A stretch of 59,192 bases of DNA. Source: an uncultured Rhodobiaceae bacterium (lineage in GTDB: Bacteria > Pseudomonadota > Alphaproteobacteria > RS24). Position 1 is the stretch's first letter, and each line of letters starts with the position of its first letter. A program made the position numbers and the translations under genes. The notes beneath the pieces were generated by a model that was not told where the DNA came from, made no database searches, and saw nothing but the letters and a program-made list of their open reading frames with translations. The stretch lies in assembly GCA_937876775.1 (NCBI GenBank), contig CALEFA010000006.1, positions 1 through 59,192 of the forward strand. Direction: 5' to 3'. Positions 36,907 through 45,647 of this stretch are shown here, in pieces.

Positions 36907-38721
36907 CTAGTCGCCTTTTTTGTCAGCGGGTGATTTGCGTTTCAAACCGAGATTGGCAAAGAGTTCAATATCGACGCCATTGCGCCGCATGATATAGCCT
37001 TGTTGCATAACTGAAAGCAGGTTATTCCACGCCCAATAAATCACCAAGCCGGCGGGGAAGCTGGCGAGAATAAAGGTGAAGAAAATTGGCAGAATTTGGA
37101 ACATGCGCGCTTGAATTGGGTCGGGCGGCGGGGGGTTCATCTGCATTTGAACGAACATGGTAATGCCCATCAATAGCGGCCAGACGCCGACCAGCAAAAA
37201 GCTCGGAACATCGTAGGGCAACAGACCAAATAGATTAAACAAAGACGTTGGATCGGCGACCGACAGATCTTGAATCCAGCCGAAAAATGGGGCGTGACGC
37301 ATATCAATGGTCACAAACAACACTTTATAAAGAGAGAAAAACACGGGAATTTGGAGCAAAATCGGTAGGCAGCCAGCCAATGGATTGAGCTTTTCTTCTC
37401 GGTAAAGCTTCATTAATTCCTGCTGTTGCGCTTGTTTGTCGTCTTTATAGGTTTCACGCAATTGCACCATTTGGGGCTGCAATTTTTTCATTTTCGCCAT
37501 CGTCTCATAAGATCGGCTGGCCAATGGGAAGAAGGCTAGTTTGATCAAAATCGTGACGATTAAGATTGCCAGACCATAATTGCCAACGAGCCCGTAGAAT
37601 AATTGTAGGGCTTTGAACATTGGTTTGGTCAGGAAGTAAAACCATCCCCAATCGACCATCAAATCAAATTGTGCAATGCCTTTATCGGCATAGCCGTCAA
37701 TGACGTCCACCACTTTGGCGCCAGCAAAAAACTGGCTGCTGAACTGAGCCGTCGCGCCACTGGCGAGGGTTTGTCCGGCCATGAGAAAATCTGTACGAAA
37801 CTCAACAAAGGCTGGATCGGTTGCATTTTTCCCTACAAAACGAGCTTTAAAGGCCTGGTCTTGCGGCGGAATAATGGCGGTCGCCCAATATTTATCGGTA
37901 ATGCCAAGCCAGCCAGTTTCAGCGTCTTCTTTGACCATACCGTCTTCCAATAGGTCGCTATAGTCGACTTCCAGTAGGCCTTTTTCACCGACAAAACCAA
38001 TGCCACCTTCATGCAAAATGAACAGGCCGCTGGTTTCCGGCAGACCGGTTCGGACAATTTGACCAAATGGATAAACCGTCAGTGGTTTGTTGGTTGTGTT
38101 CTCGAGGCTTTGCTCAATGGTGAACATGAAATGCTCGTCAACGCGAATGTGCTGGCGCAGCACCACCCCTTCCGGTGTTGTATGCGATAGCGTAATTGGT
38201 GTCTCTGGGGTTAAAACCCGCCCTTCGGTCAAAGTCCAAAGGCTGTTCTCATTGGGCAGGGTGATGCCATTGGTTGGTGTGCCAACAAAGCCATGTCGCG
38301 CTTGCCATGCTTGGCTGCGGCCGGTGCGCTGCAAAACCCGTTGTTGGGGCGCGTCCGAGGCTAATGACTGGCGATATTCAACCAATGTCAAATCATCGAA
38401 ACGCGCACCCATCAGGGCAATTGAGCCTTGAACTTCGCCAGTCTGAATTTTCACCCGAGGCGAACGCTCAAAGGCAGAGGCGCTGGTGGAGGTGCTCACC
38501 GGTTTGGTGACACTTTGGCTCGGCACCGGCAGAGCGTCTGGCGAATTTGGCTGGCCTAGTGCTGCTTGTTGTCCGGCTTGCGGTTGAGTTTCGGTTTCGC
38601 TCTGCGCTGCAATCTGCGCGCGCTCGGCCTGTACTTTTGGCTCGACCACAAAAAACTGCCAGCCCAGCAAGACGGCCAAACATAGAACCACGGCCATCAG
38701 AAAATTATTCTGCTCGTTCAC
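36907..38721 (-). CDS. yidC: Membrane protein insertase YidC
   Basis: Inserts and folds inner-membrane proteins alone or with SecYEG. N-terminal span (FLMAVVLCLAVLLGWQFFVV), then the large periplasmic beta domain of Gram-negative YidC (about residues 50-350), then the conserved insertase core: YGLVGNYGLAILIVTILIK, PLAGCLPILLQIPVFFSLY, and a final span with FPAGLVIYWAWNNLLSVMQQ. 604 residues, normal. Nearly at the head of the operon, 11 bases after rnpA. Confidence 0.97.
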   Translation of the reverse strand: MNEQNNFLMAVVLCLAVLLGWQFFVVEPKVQAERAQIAAQSETETQPQAGQQAALGQPNSPDALPVPSQSVTKPVSTSTSASAFERSPRVKIQTGEVQGSIALMGARFDDLTLVEYRQSLASDAPQQRVLQRTGRSQAWQARHGFVGTPTNGITLPNENSLWTLTEGRVLTPETPITLSHTTPEGVVLRQHIRVDEHFMFTIEQSLENTTNKPLTVYPFGQIVRTGLPETSGLFILHEGGIGFVGEKGLLEVDYSDLLEDGMVKEDAETGWLGITDKYWATAIIPPQDQAFKARFVGKNATDPAFVEFRTDFLMAGQTLASGATAQFSSQFFAGAKVVDVIDGYADKGIAQFDLMVDWGWFYFLTKPMFKALQLFYGLVGNYGLAILIVTILIKLAFFPLASRSYETMAKMKKLQPQMVQLRETYKDDKQAQQQELMKLYREEKLNPLAGCLPILLQIPVFFSLYKVLFVTIDMRHAPFFGWIQDLSVADPTSLFNLFGLLPYDVPSFLLVGVWPLLMGITMFVQMQMNPPPPDPIQARMFQILPIFFTFILASFPAGLVIYWAWNNLLSVMQQGYIMRRNGVDIELFANLGLKRKSPADKKGD

Positions 38722-38732
38722 GAGAAACTCCT

Positions 38733-39083
38733 TTATGCCGTTTCGGCATGAATGGCTTGCAAGGCCGATGTTAGATCAGATTGCAAATCGTCCCATTTGC
38801 TATCCTTGGTGTGTACGCGACCAATCAGCACATAGTCATAGCCGGTCTTGGCGTGGCGCGGGAATAAATCGCGTGCCAAAGCCCGCAAGCGCCGCTTGGT
38901 GCGATTGCGGATGACGGCGTTACCGATTTTTTTAGTAGCTGTGAGACCAATACGGGCTGGTTGCGCGTCGCCTCTGTTTCTGGCTTGTAGAACAAATCCG
39001 CGGCGCACTTGTTTATCAGCGCGTGCGGCGGCCAAAAAATCCCGCCGCACGCGAATATGTTCGAGCGCTTTTCGGGAAGTCAT
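38733..39083 (-). CDS. rnpA: Ribonuclease P protein component
   Basis: Basic protein cofactor of RNase P for tRNA 5' maturation. N-terminal RRDFLAA, then the RNR motif NAVIRNRTKRRLRALAR near residues 56-72. 116 residues, normal; about a quarter of residues are Arg or Lys. Eight bases after rpmH, eleven before yidC. Confidence 0.94.
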   Translation of the reverse strand: MTSRKALEHIRVRRDFLAAARADKQVRRGFVLQARNRGDAQPARIGLTATKKIGNAVIRNRTKRRLRALARDLFPRHAKTGYDYVLIGRVHTKDSKWDDLQSDLTSALQAIHAETA

Positions 39084-39091
39084 AGGAAGTC

Positions 39092-39226
39092 TTAGGCTGA
39101 GAGGCGTTTACGGCCACGCGCACGACGACGGGCTAACACCAAACGGCCACCCTTAGTTGCCATACGGGCGCGAAAACCATGGCGCCGTTTGCGCACGAGA
39201 TTGCTCGGTTGAAAGGTTCTTTTCAC
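39092..39226 (-). CDS. rpmH: Large-subunit ribosomal protein bL34
   Basis: 44-residue very basic 50S protein, recognised directly: it starts [18 protein letters not shown] and ends GRKRLSA, with [20 protein letters not shown] between. The start codon is GTG at 39224-39226, eight bases after a clear AAGGAG. It leads the rnpA-yidC-engB-argB unit. Confidence 0.97.
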   Translation of the reverse strand: MKRTFQPSNLVRKRRHGFRARMATKGGRLVLARRRARGRKRLSA

Positions 39227-39293
39227 GTCACCCACTCCTTGTCATGCGCGGCTTGTTAATTCAGCAGGCGCATATGTCACTAGTTGATGGGCG

Positions 39294-39322
39294 GATGTAA
39301 CCAAAAATGGCGCGAAAGTCAA
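39294..39322 (-). promoter_or_regulatory. Promoter candidate for the rpmH operon
   Basis: On the minus strand TTGACT (39317-39322) lies 17 bases before TACATC (39294-39299), with a leader of about 60 bases to the rpmH start. The -35 matches that of rplU exactly; the -10 is weaker. No DnaA-box cluster was seen here, so there is no sign of an origin. Confidence 0.45.
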
Positions 39323-39407
39323 TGATAGAAGCCGGAGTTTTGCAAATGCTTTATCATTTGCTTTCATGTGGCCCGTGTTATATCCATGAAATATTGAGGA
39401 AACAAAA

Positions 39408-40163
39408 ATGCAGACTAATGAAAATCCCCCTAAATCCAGTTTTTTAAGCGCAAAAAGGCTTATACTTTTGGCCATTATTGCGGCTATTTTTGCGGTTTTA
39501 TGGGTCGCCGATGTCACGCAATATTTGAGCTATCAGGGGCTCGTTGACAATGAAGCGGCGCTGAAACAAGCGGTTGCCGGGGCGCCGTTAATCGCCGCTT
39601 GGGCTTATATGGCGGTGTATATTTTGGCGGTGGCATTTTCCCTGCCCGGCGCCATTTGGCTGAGCCTGGCTGGCGGCTTAATGTTTGGCACGTGGCAAGG
39701 CGGGCTTTTAATTGTCACGGCGGCGACGATTGGTGCGTCGGTTTTATTTTTGGCGGCGCGCTATTTGGTCGGCGAAGTTTTGCGCGCACGAGCCGGGCCA
39801 GCTTTACAAAAATTTGAACAAAATTTTAACCGCGATGCCGTATCGTATTTGTTAGCCATGCGGCTCCTGCCGGTGTTTCCGTTTTTCATCGTCAATTTGG
39901 GCGCCTCATTGGTTGGCGTGCGCTTTGGCATATTTGTCGCCACCACCTTTATCGGTATTATTCCCGGCACGTTTGTTTTTGCCTCTATCGGCAATGGCAT
40001 TTCAGTGCTGTTGCAAGAGGGCGCGCAGCCCAATCTATCGGTCGTCACGCGGCCTGAAATTATTTTGCCATTGGCCGGTTTAGCAATTCTATCGCTATTG
40101 CCAGTGGTGTGGCGGCGCTTCTCGGCTGATCGCCAAAACACCAATGTGGATGGTCAATCATGA
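39408..40163 (+). CDS. TVP38/TMEM64 (VTT-domain) membrane protein
   Basis: Polytopic inner-membrane protein of the SNARE-associated/DedA-like superfamily, possibly a lipid scramblase or transporter; substrate unknown. N-terminal span (LILLAIIAAIFAVLWVA), then VTT-domain hallmarks FSLPGAIWLSLAGGLMFG, and LLAMRLLPVFPFFIVNLGAS followed by FVATTFIGIIPGTFVFASIG. 251 residues. The stop overlaps the next gene by four bases (ATGA); this pairing with a flavin disulfide oxidoreductase recurs in many bacteria. Confidence 0.9.
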   Translation: MQTNENPPKSSFLSAKRLILLAIIAAIFAVLWVADVTQYLSYQGLVDNEAALKQAVAGAPLIAAWAYMAVYILAVAFSLPGAIWLSLAGGLMFGTWQGGLLIVTAATIGASVLFLAARYLVGEVLRARAGPALQKFEQNFNRDAVSYLLAMRLLPVFPFFIVNLGASLVGVRFGIFVATTFIGIIPGTFVFASIGNGISVLLQEGAQPNLSVVTRPEIILPLAGLAILSLLPVVWRRFSADRQNTNVDGQS

Positions 40164-41605
40164 GTAAAGTCATCAAAACAGATATTTGCGTCATTGGCGC
40201 TGGTTCTGGCGGTTTGTCGGTCGCGGCAGGAGCGGTGCAAATGGGCGCCCAGACGGTGCTTGTCGAAGGCGGCAAAATGGGTGGTGATTGCTTAAATTAT
40301 GGCTGTGTGCCCTCGAAAGCTCTTTTGGCGGCAGCGCATCGGGCGCAAGCGCCTGCGGGTAACAAGCCGTTTGGCTTGTCGGCCACGCGCCCTAAGGTTG
40401 ATTTCGCAGGCGTCATGCAGCATGTCCGAAACACCATTGAAGCGATTGAACCAATGGACAGTGTGGAACGCTTTTCGCGCCTCGGTGTCAATGTGGTGCA
40501 AGCCTATGGGGAGTTTATTGACGCTCATACATTGCAGGCCGGTGAGCAAACAATCCGCGCCAAACGATTTGTTATTGCCACTGGATCGAGCGCCTATATA
40601 CCGCCGATTCCTGGTCTAAGCTCGGTTCCTTATTTGACCAATGAAACCCTATTTGAACTGGAAGAAAAGCCGTCACATTTGATGATCTTAGGGGCTGGCC
40701 CTATTGGCGTCGAAATGGCGCAAGCCTTTGCCCGTCTGGGTTCTCAAGTTACTTTGATTGAGAGTGCGCCGCGTATTTTGGGGCGCGATGATAGCGAGCT
40801 GACGGCAACCATTGAGGCGCAATTGGTGGCTGATGGCGTCAACATTAAATGCGGCGTTGTGGTGCAGCGCGTGTCCCATGAAAGTGATGAAAATGGCCAC
40901 ACGATAAGCCTCAAAATTGATGGTGAGACGGTGCAGGGAGACCAATTATTGGTCGCCACAGGGCGCCGCGCCAATATTGATAAGCTCAATCTTGAGGCCG
41001 CCAATATTGCAACGAGCGAGAGCCCACTGGGGCTGGCATATATTGGCGTGGATAATCGTCTACGCACCAGCAACAAGAAGATTTTTGCCATTGGCGATGT
41101 CTCTGGTGGGCCGCAATTTACTCATGCGGCTGGTTATCATGCCGGTATTGTCATTCGCAATATTTTATTCCATCTCCCAGCCAAGGTTGACCTTCGGGCT
41201 TTGCCGCGGGTCACCTATAGTCGCCCCGAATTGGCGCATGTTGGGTTAAGCGAAGAAGACGCTCGGCAACAATATGGCGCGGTACGGGTTTTGCGCTGGC
41301 CATTTGAAGAAAACGACCGCGCCCGCGCCGAGGGCGATATGGCTGGCATGGTGAAAGTTGTGGTGACAAAAAATGGTCAAATTCTGGGCGCTTCCATTGT
41401 GGGCGCGCAAGCTGGTGACCTGTTAGCGCCTTGGACATTGGCGATGTCACAGGGGTTAAAAATATCTGCCATGGCTGGCGTTATTGCGCCTTACCCGACA
41501 CGCGGTGAAGCCAGCAAGCGGGCGGCTGGTGATTATTACACGCCAACCTTGTTTAGTGCCCGTACCCGAAAAATTATTGGATTTTTATCATTTTTCCGAC
41601 GTTAA
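40160..41605 (+). CDS. FAD-dependent pyridine nucleotide-disulfide oxidoreductase (mercuric reductase/LPD-like)
   Basis: Flavoprotein with the redox disulfide in GGDCLNYGCVPSKALL at about residues 40-55, N-terminal FAD motif GAGSGGLSVAAGA, NAD motif LGAGPIGVEMAQAFARLG near 175, and AIGDVSGG near 310. The C-terminal interface has APYPTRGEASKRA: where lipoamide dehydrogenase has its catalytic His, Tyr stands here, so it is not a true LPD. It lacks an N-terminal HMA domain or C-terminal cysteine pair, so mercury reduction is unlikely. 481 residues. Translated with the upstream VTT protein. Confidence 0.9.
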   Translation: MSKVIKTDICVIGAGSGGLSVAAGAVQMGAQTVLVEGGKMGGDCLNYGCVPSKALLAAAHRAQAPAGNKPFGLSATRPKVDFAGVMQHVRNTIEAIEPMDSVERFSRLGVNVVQAYGEFIDAHTLQAGEQTIRAKRFVIATGSSAYIPPIPGLSSVPYLTNETLFELEEKPSHLMILGAGPIGVEMAQAFARLGSQVTLIESAPRILGRDDSELTATIEAQLVADGVNIKCGVVVQRVSHESDENGHTISLKIDGETVQGDQLLVATGRRANIDKLNLEAANIATSESPLGLAYIGVDNRLRTSNKKIFAIGDVSGGPQFTHAAGYHAGIVIRNILFHLPAKVDLRALPRVTYSRPELAHVGLSEEDARQQYGAVRVLRWPFEENDRARAEGDMAGMVKVVVTKNGQILGASIVGAQAGDLLAPWTLAMSQGLKISAMAGVIAPYPTRGEASKRAAGDYYTPTLFSARTRKIIGFLSFFRR

Positions 41606-41617
41606 CCTTTTGTTAAC
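41602..41617 (+). promoter_or_regulatory. CtrA-like TTAA-N7-TTAA site
   Basis: TTAA (41602-41605) and TTAA (41613-41616) are separated by seven bases, matching the alphaproteobacterial CtrA box, here as TTAACC...GTTAAC. It overlaps the stop codon of the flavoprotein gene and precedes the P1 peptidase gene by about 125 bases. About one such match is expected by chance in a window this size, so evidence is weak. Confidence 0.2.
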
Positions 41618-41741
41618 TATTTCCCGCCATTATTTCGCGTAGTTTACGTTTTAGCCGTTCTGCCGCGAAACGCAACCAAGCCATCACTCATTTCAGAAGC
41701 AAAGAATTGACGCCATCGCAGTGACTGGCTAGTTTTTGGCC

Positions 41742-42815
41742 ATGACAGATAAAACACCTCCTCGCTCATCAAAGCTGCTGCCAGTGCAGACCGGGCGACG
41801 CAATTTGATTACTGATATTGATGGCCTGCAGGTTGGTCAAGCGCATGATGTCAAGGCGCGAACGGGGGTGAGTGTTATTGTGCCACAAAACCCCGCCATT
41901 GCCGCATGCTCTGTGCCTGGCGGAGGGCCGGGCACACGTGAAACCGATGCGCTGCAGCCGGCTAATTTGGTCGAGCGGGCAGACGCCATTGTTCTATCTG
42001 GCGGCTCGGTTCATGGGCTTGACGCAGCATCTGGTGTGACGGCGGCGCTGGCTCAAGAGGGGCGCGGCTATCAAACCGGTGCGCCGATTAGCTCGCCGAT
42101 TGTGCCGGCAGCGATTTTATTTGATTTGGCAAATGGCGGTGACAAGCAGTGGGGCATGACCCCGCCCTATCGCCAATTGGGCATACAAGCCTATGGCGGG
42201 TTGCAAGCTGATTTTGCCTTGGGCAATCATGGTGCTGGCTATGGCGCGCAGGCTGGCATGTTCAAGGGCGGTGTCGGCAGCGCCTCGGCAGTCCTAGCGG
42301 ACCAATTCAGTGTTGGCGCGCTGATTGCCGCCAATCCGGTTGGCTCAGTGGTCGATGCGCAAGGTCGGTTCTGGGCCCAACCGATGGCCATGCAGACTTC
42401 GACCGGCCTTGAGTTTGGTCATCCGCATTTGGCGACAATGGCGGCTGATGCTCAAGCGCAGCATCCCCTAGCTGGCACAAAATTGGGCGGTCAAATGGCC
42501 GGCGCCAACACCAGTATTGGCGTGGTGGCCACGGATGCGGATTTGACCAAGGCGGAAGCTCAGCGGGTGGCCATTATGGCGCAGGATGGTCTGGCGCGCG
42601 CGGTGCGCCCCATTCATACCCCATTTGATGGTGATGCTATTTTTGTGTTGGCCACCGGCAGCAAGCCGCTAGCGGCGTCTCCTGAACAGCGAGCCAGAGC
42701 TGTGGCCATTGTTGGTGCTTTGGCGGCTGATTGCGTGGCCCGCAGTGTGGCGCGCGCGATATGGGAAGCCGAAGATTTGGCTAATGCGCAATGTTATCGT
42801 AGCCATTTTCAGTAG
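41742..42815 (+). CDS. P1 family (DmpA-like) aminopeptidase
   Basis: N-terminal-nucleophile peptidase related to L-aminopeptidase D-Ala-esterase DmpA and beta-peptidyl aminopeptidases. The N-terminal part has LITDIDGLQVGQAHD and TGVSVIVP; CSVPGGGPGTRETDAL and VLSGGSVHGLDAASGV follow. The self-cleavage region is GANTSIGVVATDADLTK near residue 252, where a Ser/Thr becomes the nucleophile. 357 residues from the ATG at 41742; a TTG two codons earlier is less likely. No signal peptide. Stand-alone gene; substrate unknown. Confidence 0.88.
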   Translation: MTDKTPPRSSKLLPVQTGRRNLITDIDGLQVGQAHDVKARTGVSVIVPQNPAIAACSVPGGGPGTRETDALQPANLVERADAIVLSGGSVHGLDAASGVTAALAQEGRGYQTGAPISSPIVPAAILFDLANGGDKQWGMTPPYRQLGIQAYGGLQADFALGNHGAGYGAQAGMFKGGVGSASAVLADQFSVGALIAANPVGSVVDAQGRFWAQPMAMQTSTGLEFGHPHLATMAADAQAQHPLAGTKLGGQMAGANTSIGVVATDADLTKAEAQRVAIMAQDGLARAVRPIHTPFDGDAIFVLATGSKPLAASPEQRARAVAIVGALAADCVARSVARAIWEAEDLANAQCYRSHFQ

Positions 42816-42876
42816 GTGCTTTGATCAGGTCAATCAACGGGCTTGCAAATTATCAAACAAGCCAGTAAGAACAGGC

Positions 42877-42890
42877 ACTGCCTCGGCAGT
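42877..42890. repeat. 14-bp perfect palindrome just upstream of tRNA-Arg
   Basis: ACTGCC-TC-GGCAGT ends two bases before the first base of the tRNA. It could fold in the precursor leader or bind a protein. No second copy was seen downstream of the tRNA, so it does not look like half of an integration scar. Confidence 0.5.
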
Positions 42891-42892
42891 TT

Positions 42893-42969
42893 GCACCGGT
42901 AGCTCAGCTGGATAGAGCACCAGACTACGAATCTGGGGGTCGGGAGTTCGAATCTTCCCCGGTGCGCCA
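42893..42969 (+). tRNA. tRNA-Arg(ACG), CCA encoded
   Basis: Full cloverleaf of 77 bases: acceptor GCACCGG/CCGGTGC, D-arm AGCTCAGCTGGATAGAGC, anticodon stem CCAGA/TCTGG with loop CTACGAA giving anticodon ACG, T-arm with GTTCGAATC, discriminator G and encoded CCA. The A34 would be converted to inosine by TadA to read CGU/CGC/CGA. Confidence 0.96.
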
Positions 42970-43045
42970 TTCCCAAGTTCCAAGTGCCGTGTTTCACGGC
43001 TCAAGCCATTGACCTTCAAGCATATTTTTTTGAGGAGCGGAAATC

Positions 43046-43090
43046 ATGGTTTCTGTGGTGGTTTGGTTAAATTCTTATTGTCTTCCATGA
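43046..43090 (+). CDS. Possible 14-residue peptide with a strong ribosome-binding site
   Basis: ATG at 43046 is preceded by GAGGAGCGG at near-ideal spacing, and the frame runs MVSVVVWLNSYCLP before a TGA. It lies in an AT-rich 290-base stretch (42970-43259) between the tRNA and the convergent dioxygenase gene, in which nothing else was recognised except a weak CCCAAG/CTTGGG pairing at 43206-43250. It could be a leader peptide or chance; no gene follows on the same strand. Confidence 0.2.
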   Translation: MVSVVVWLNSYCLP

Positions 43091-43259
43091 ATTATTAAAC
43101 TTTTCAAAATTTATCAGCACAGCAACACAAAATGTTACCTTCTATTAGTTTTGTGTATTCAAATGAAAATAGATGGCCTTTAAGGCGCCCTCTGCCTCAC
43201 TAACCCCCAAGCTACCCATGTTTCCCGGACCGTGCGACCCGGAACTTGGGTCTTGCTAT

Positions 43260-44117
43260 TTAGGCCGATGCGCCATCCCAGGCGCCAATGGTTGTGCGAT
43301 GCAGGCGACGGGCATGGCCGTCATAGCCGCCACTGGCGCGGTGCAAGACAGATCGGTTGTCCCACATCAGCAAATCACCCTTGTGCCATTGATGACGATA
43401 GATGAACTCCTCCCGACCTTGCCATTCTTGCAATTCGATGAGCAGTGGCCAGCTTTCTTCCGCATCCATACCTTCAATGCCGATAATATAGCCAAATGTT
43501 GAAAACAGCCCCAACCGGCCAGTTTCCGGATGCGCTCTTATCAATGGGTGCAACATCGTTTCTTTGGCGTCCTCTGACGGGCGTATATCCATACTACGGT
43601 CGCTGGCGGCGTCATCATCGCCATAAGAACCTTCCGGTGCATAAGCTAATTGCGCAGAGTGGATGGCCTGTTTGCCCTCAATCTTGGCGCGTAAATCATC
43701 TGGCATGGCGTCAAGCGCCATATGCTGGTTGGCAAAGAATGTGTCGCCGCCTTTTGGCGGAATGGTAATGCCATAAAGGCAGGTGCCAGCCGGTGGACGG
43801 GCCTGAAAGCTCCAGTCTGTGTGCCAGTTCTCCGCAAAAATTGGCGCCGTCTCGTCGGCGGCGCGCTGCACGGCGATAACATGCTGGCGACCTGCAATCG
43901 GCGCAATGAACGGATCATCGCCGAAATTACCAAAGTTCAAGGTAAAGCGTTCCAAATCATCATCGCTCAGTTCTTGGTCGGCAAAACACAGCACGTGATG
44001 TTCCAACCAAGCGGTACGAATTTCTCTGACTAATGTTTCATCAAGTGGTTTCGAGAGGTCGAGGCCAGTCACTCTGGCGCCGCAGGCCTGCCCTGATTTG
44101 GTAATATTCAGTGTCAT
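43260..44117 (-). CDS. TauD/TfdA family Fe(II)/2-oxoglutarate dioxygenase
   Basis: Cytosolic non-heme iron dioxygenase. Iron ligands His-x-Asp in NWHTDWSFQ near residue 98 and distal His in SVLHRASGGYDG near 260; the 2-oxoglutarate-binding arginine is in RRLHRTT. TauD acts on taurine, TfdA on phenoxyacetates, others on alkyl sulfates; substrate here cannot be told. The ATG at 44117 (MTLNITKSG) has AAGGG upstream. 285 residues, normal. Twenty bases after the MATE gene, so probably co-transcribed. Confidence 0.9.
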   Translation of the reverse strand: MTLNITKSGQACGARVTGLDLSKPLDETLVREIRTAWLEHHVLCFADQELSDDDLERFTLNFGNFGDDPFIAPIAGRQHVIAVQRAADETAPIFAENWHTDWSFQARPPAGTCLYGITIPPKGGDTFFANQHMALDAMPDDLRAKIEGKQAIHSAQLAYAPEGSYGDDDAASDRSMDIRPSEDAKETMLHPLIRAHPETGRLGLFSTFGYIIGIEGMDAEESWPLLIELQEWQGREEFIYRHQWHKGDLLMWDNRSVLHRASGGYDGHARRLHRTTIGAWDGASA

Positions 44118-44137
44118 TTCTATCCCTTTCAACCAGC

Positions 44138-45520
44138 TTAAATTGTGTCATTTTTGGCGACTATTGGCAAGCCGCGCCGCCAAGCGCCAAGCCATACAGA
44201 ACCAGCGATAATGAGACCGTAAACCACCATACCGAAGGCGATGAGTTGGAATAAACGCTCGGTGGTGACAGCGTTATACTGGTATAGAACCAAGCCGCTA
44301 ATGAGGACGATAACGAAGCGAACGACATTGCCAAAGGCGGCCCAAGATACGCGGCCAGTGCCCTGCGAGGCGAAATATAGACACAAGCCAAGGCCGAAGA
44401 ATGCGTAGAAAGGTGCCACCACTTGCAAGTAGAGCCGCGCCGCGTCGCGGGCCATTTGATTGTCGGTAAAGGCATTTGATAAAAGCGCCGGGAATAGAGC
44501 AAAAAACAAGCCCACCCCGCCGGTTAATAAGGCCGACGCTAGACCGCCAGTCCAACCAATCCGATGGGCGCGATCAATTTTACCTGCGCCATAATGCACG
44601 CCAATCATATTAATACAGGCCGCGCCAATGCCAAAAATGACCGGAATCATGATGAATTCCAAACGCGCGCCAATGCCATATCCGGCTAATATTTCTGGCC
44701 CCAGTCGGGCGGCAAAGGCTGACACGGCAATACTGGTGCCAATCATTGACAAAGAGCCAATGGAAGCGGTGAGGCCAATGCTCAAAATCGCCTTGAAATA
44801 TTTGACATCAATGGCGATGCCAGTGAAGCGCAGGCGAATTTTGCGGTCGGCGCGCATCAAATGATAGGCTTGCCCCGAAGTGCTGACACTCATCCCTAAA
44901 AGTGCTGCATAGGCCGCGCCTTTAATCCCCATAGGTTCCACCAGACCAGCGCCAGAAATGAAGATAATACCGGTGATGACTTGCACCAACGAGCCGGCGA
45001 TGGTCCAGGCTGCGGTGGCTTTCATTTCTCCTAGACCACGCAGAATACTGCCTAATGTATTAGCTAGCCAGACCAGCACAACGCCGGTAAAAAAGATTTG
45101 CGAATAAGACAGGGCTTGTTCAAGCACCGCTTCTTGGGCACCAAGGAAAGTGAAAATCTGCCCACCAAGGGTCAAAAATAAAATAGCGAAAAATGTCGAC
45201 ATGCCGAGTGCCACGAGAATGGCATGAAAGGCAATAGCCTCGGCACCCTCAATATCATTGCTACCGGCATGGCGCGCCATCAGACCGGAAATCGCTCCGC
45301 CAATGGCACCGGCTGACAACATACCCATCATCATGAACATGGGAAACACCAAGGCCAAACTGGCGAGTGCAATTACCCCGTGCAAGCCAACAAAATAGGC
45401 CTCGGTCACGGAAGTCATCATCGATAGAACCATGGCGATGGCATTGGGGGTCGCCAGAATGAACATGGTCTTACCAATCGGCGCTGTAAGCAGCGGATGT
45501 TGGGTTGATGCGTTTGACAT
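44138..45520 (-). CDS. MATE family efflux transporter
   Basis: Polytopic exporter driven by Na+ or H+. About 12 membrane segments and two repeated halves: the first begins FILATPNAIAMVLSMMTSVT and EAYFVGLHG, the second ASIGSLSMIGTSIAVSAFAA. Asn/Gly-rich turns such as GLGEMKATAAW match the family. 460 residues, normal. It diverges from the 3-hydroxyacyl-CoA dehydrogenase gene (127 bases between) and leads the dioxygenase. Confidence 0.92.
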   Translation of the reverse strand: MSNASTQHPLLTAPIGKTMFILATPNAIAMVLSMMTSVTEAYFVGLHGVIALASLALVFPMFMMMGMLSAGAIGGAISGLMARHAGSNDIEGAEAIAFHAILVALGMSTFFAILFLTLGGQIFTFLGAQEAVLEQALSYSQIFFTGVVLVWLANTLGSILRGLGEMKATAAWTIAGSLVQVITGIIFISGAGLVEPMGIKGAAYAALLGMSVSTSGQAYHLMRADRKIRLRFTGIAIDVKYFKAILSIGLTASIGSLSMIGTSIAVSAFAARLGPEILAGYGIGARLEFIMIPVIFGIGAACINMIGVHYGAGKIDRAHRIGWTGGLASALLTGGVGLFFALFPALLSNAFTDNQMARDAARLYLQVVAPFYAFFGLGLCLYFASQGTGRVSWAAFGNVVRFVIVLISGLVLYQYNAVTTERLFQLIAFGMVVYGLIIAGSVWLGAWRRGLPIVAKNDTI

Positions 45521-45647
45521 GAGACCTCACAAAACAAAGAGCGTTACTGTAGCTTCTGATGCAAAAATACCGAAACGTTAAATCTGTTGTCGCGACGCGC
45601 TTTGTTATGGATAATGCCTGTCTGCAAACACAATAGGGGATAGAGCC

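Noticed and set aside
39227-39407. Replication origin next to rpmH
   Set aside because: No DnaA-box cluster, no dnaA gene and no AT-rich unwinding element were seen; in alphaproteobacteria the origin is generally not beside rpmH.
40160-41605. Mercuric reductase
   Set aside because: No HMA domain, no C-terminal cysteine pair and no mer genes nearby; only the general disulfide-oxidoreductase fold is supported.
42834-43019. 61-codon minus-strand ORF covering the tRNA
   Set aside because: It is the antisense of tRNA-Arg; such spurious frames (with the string KIRTPDPQIRSLVLYPAELP) are a well-known annotation artefact.
42893-43259. Integrated island at tRNA-Arg
   Set aside because: No integrase, no second copy of the tRNA 3' end and no shift in composition beyond a short AT-rich spacer.
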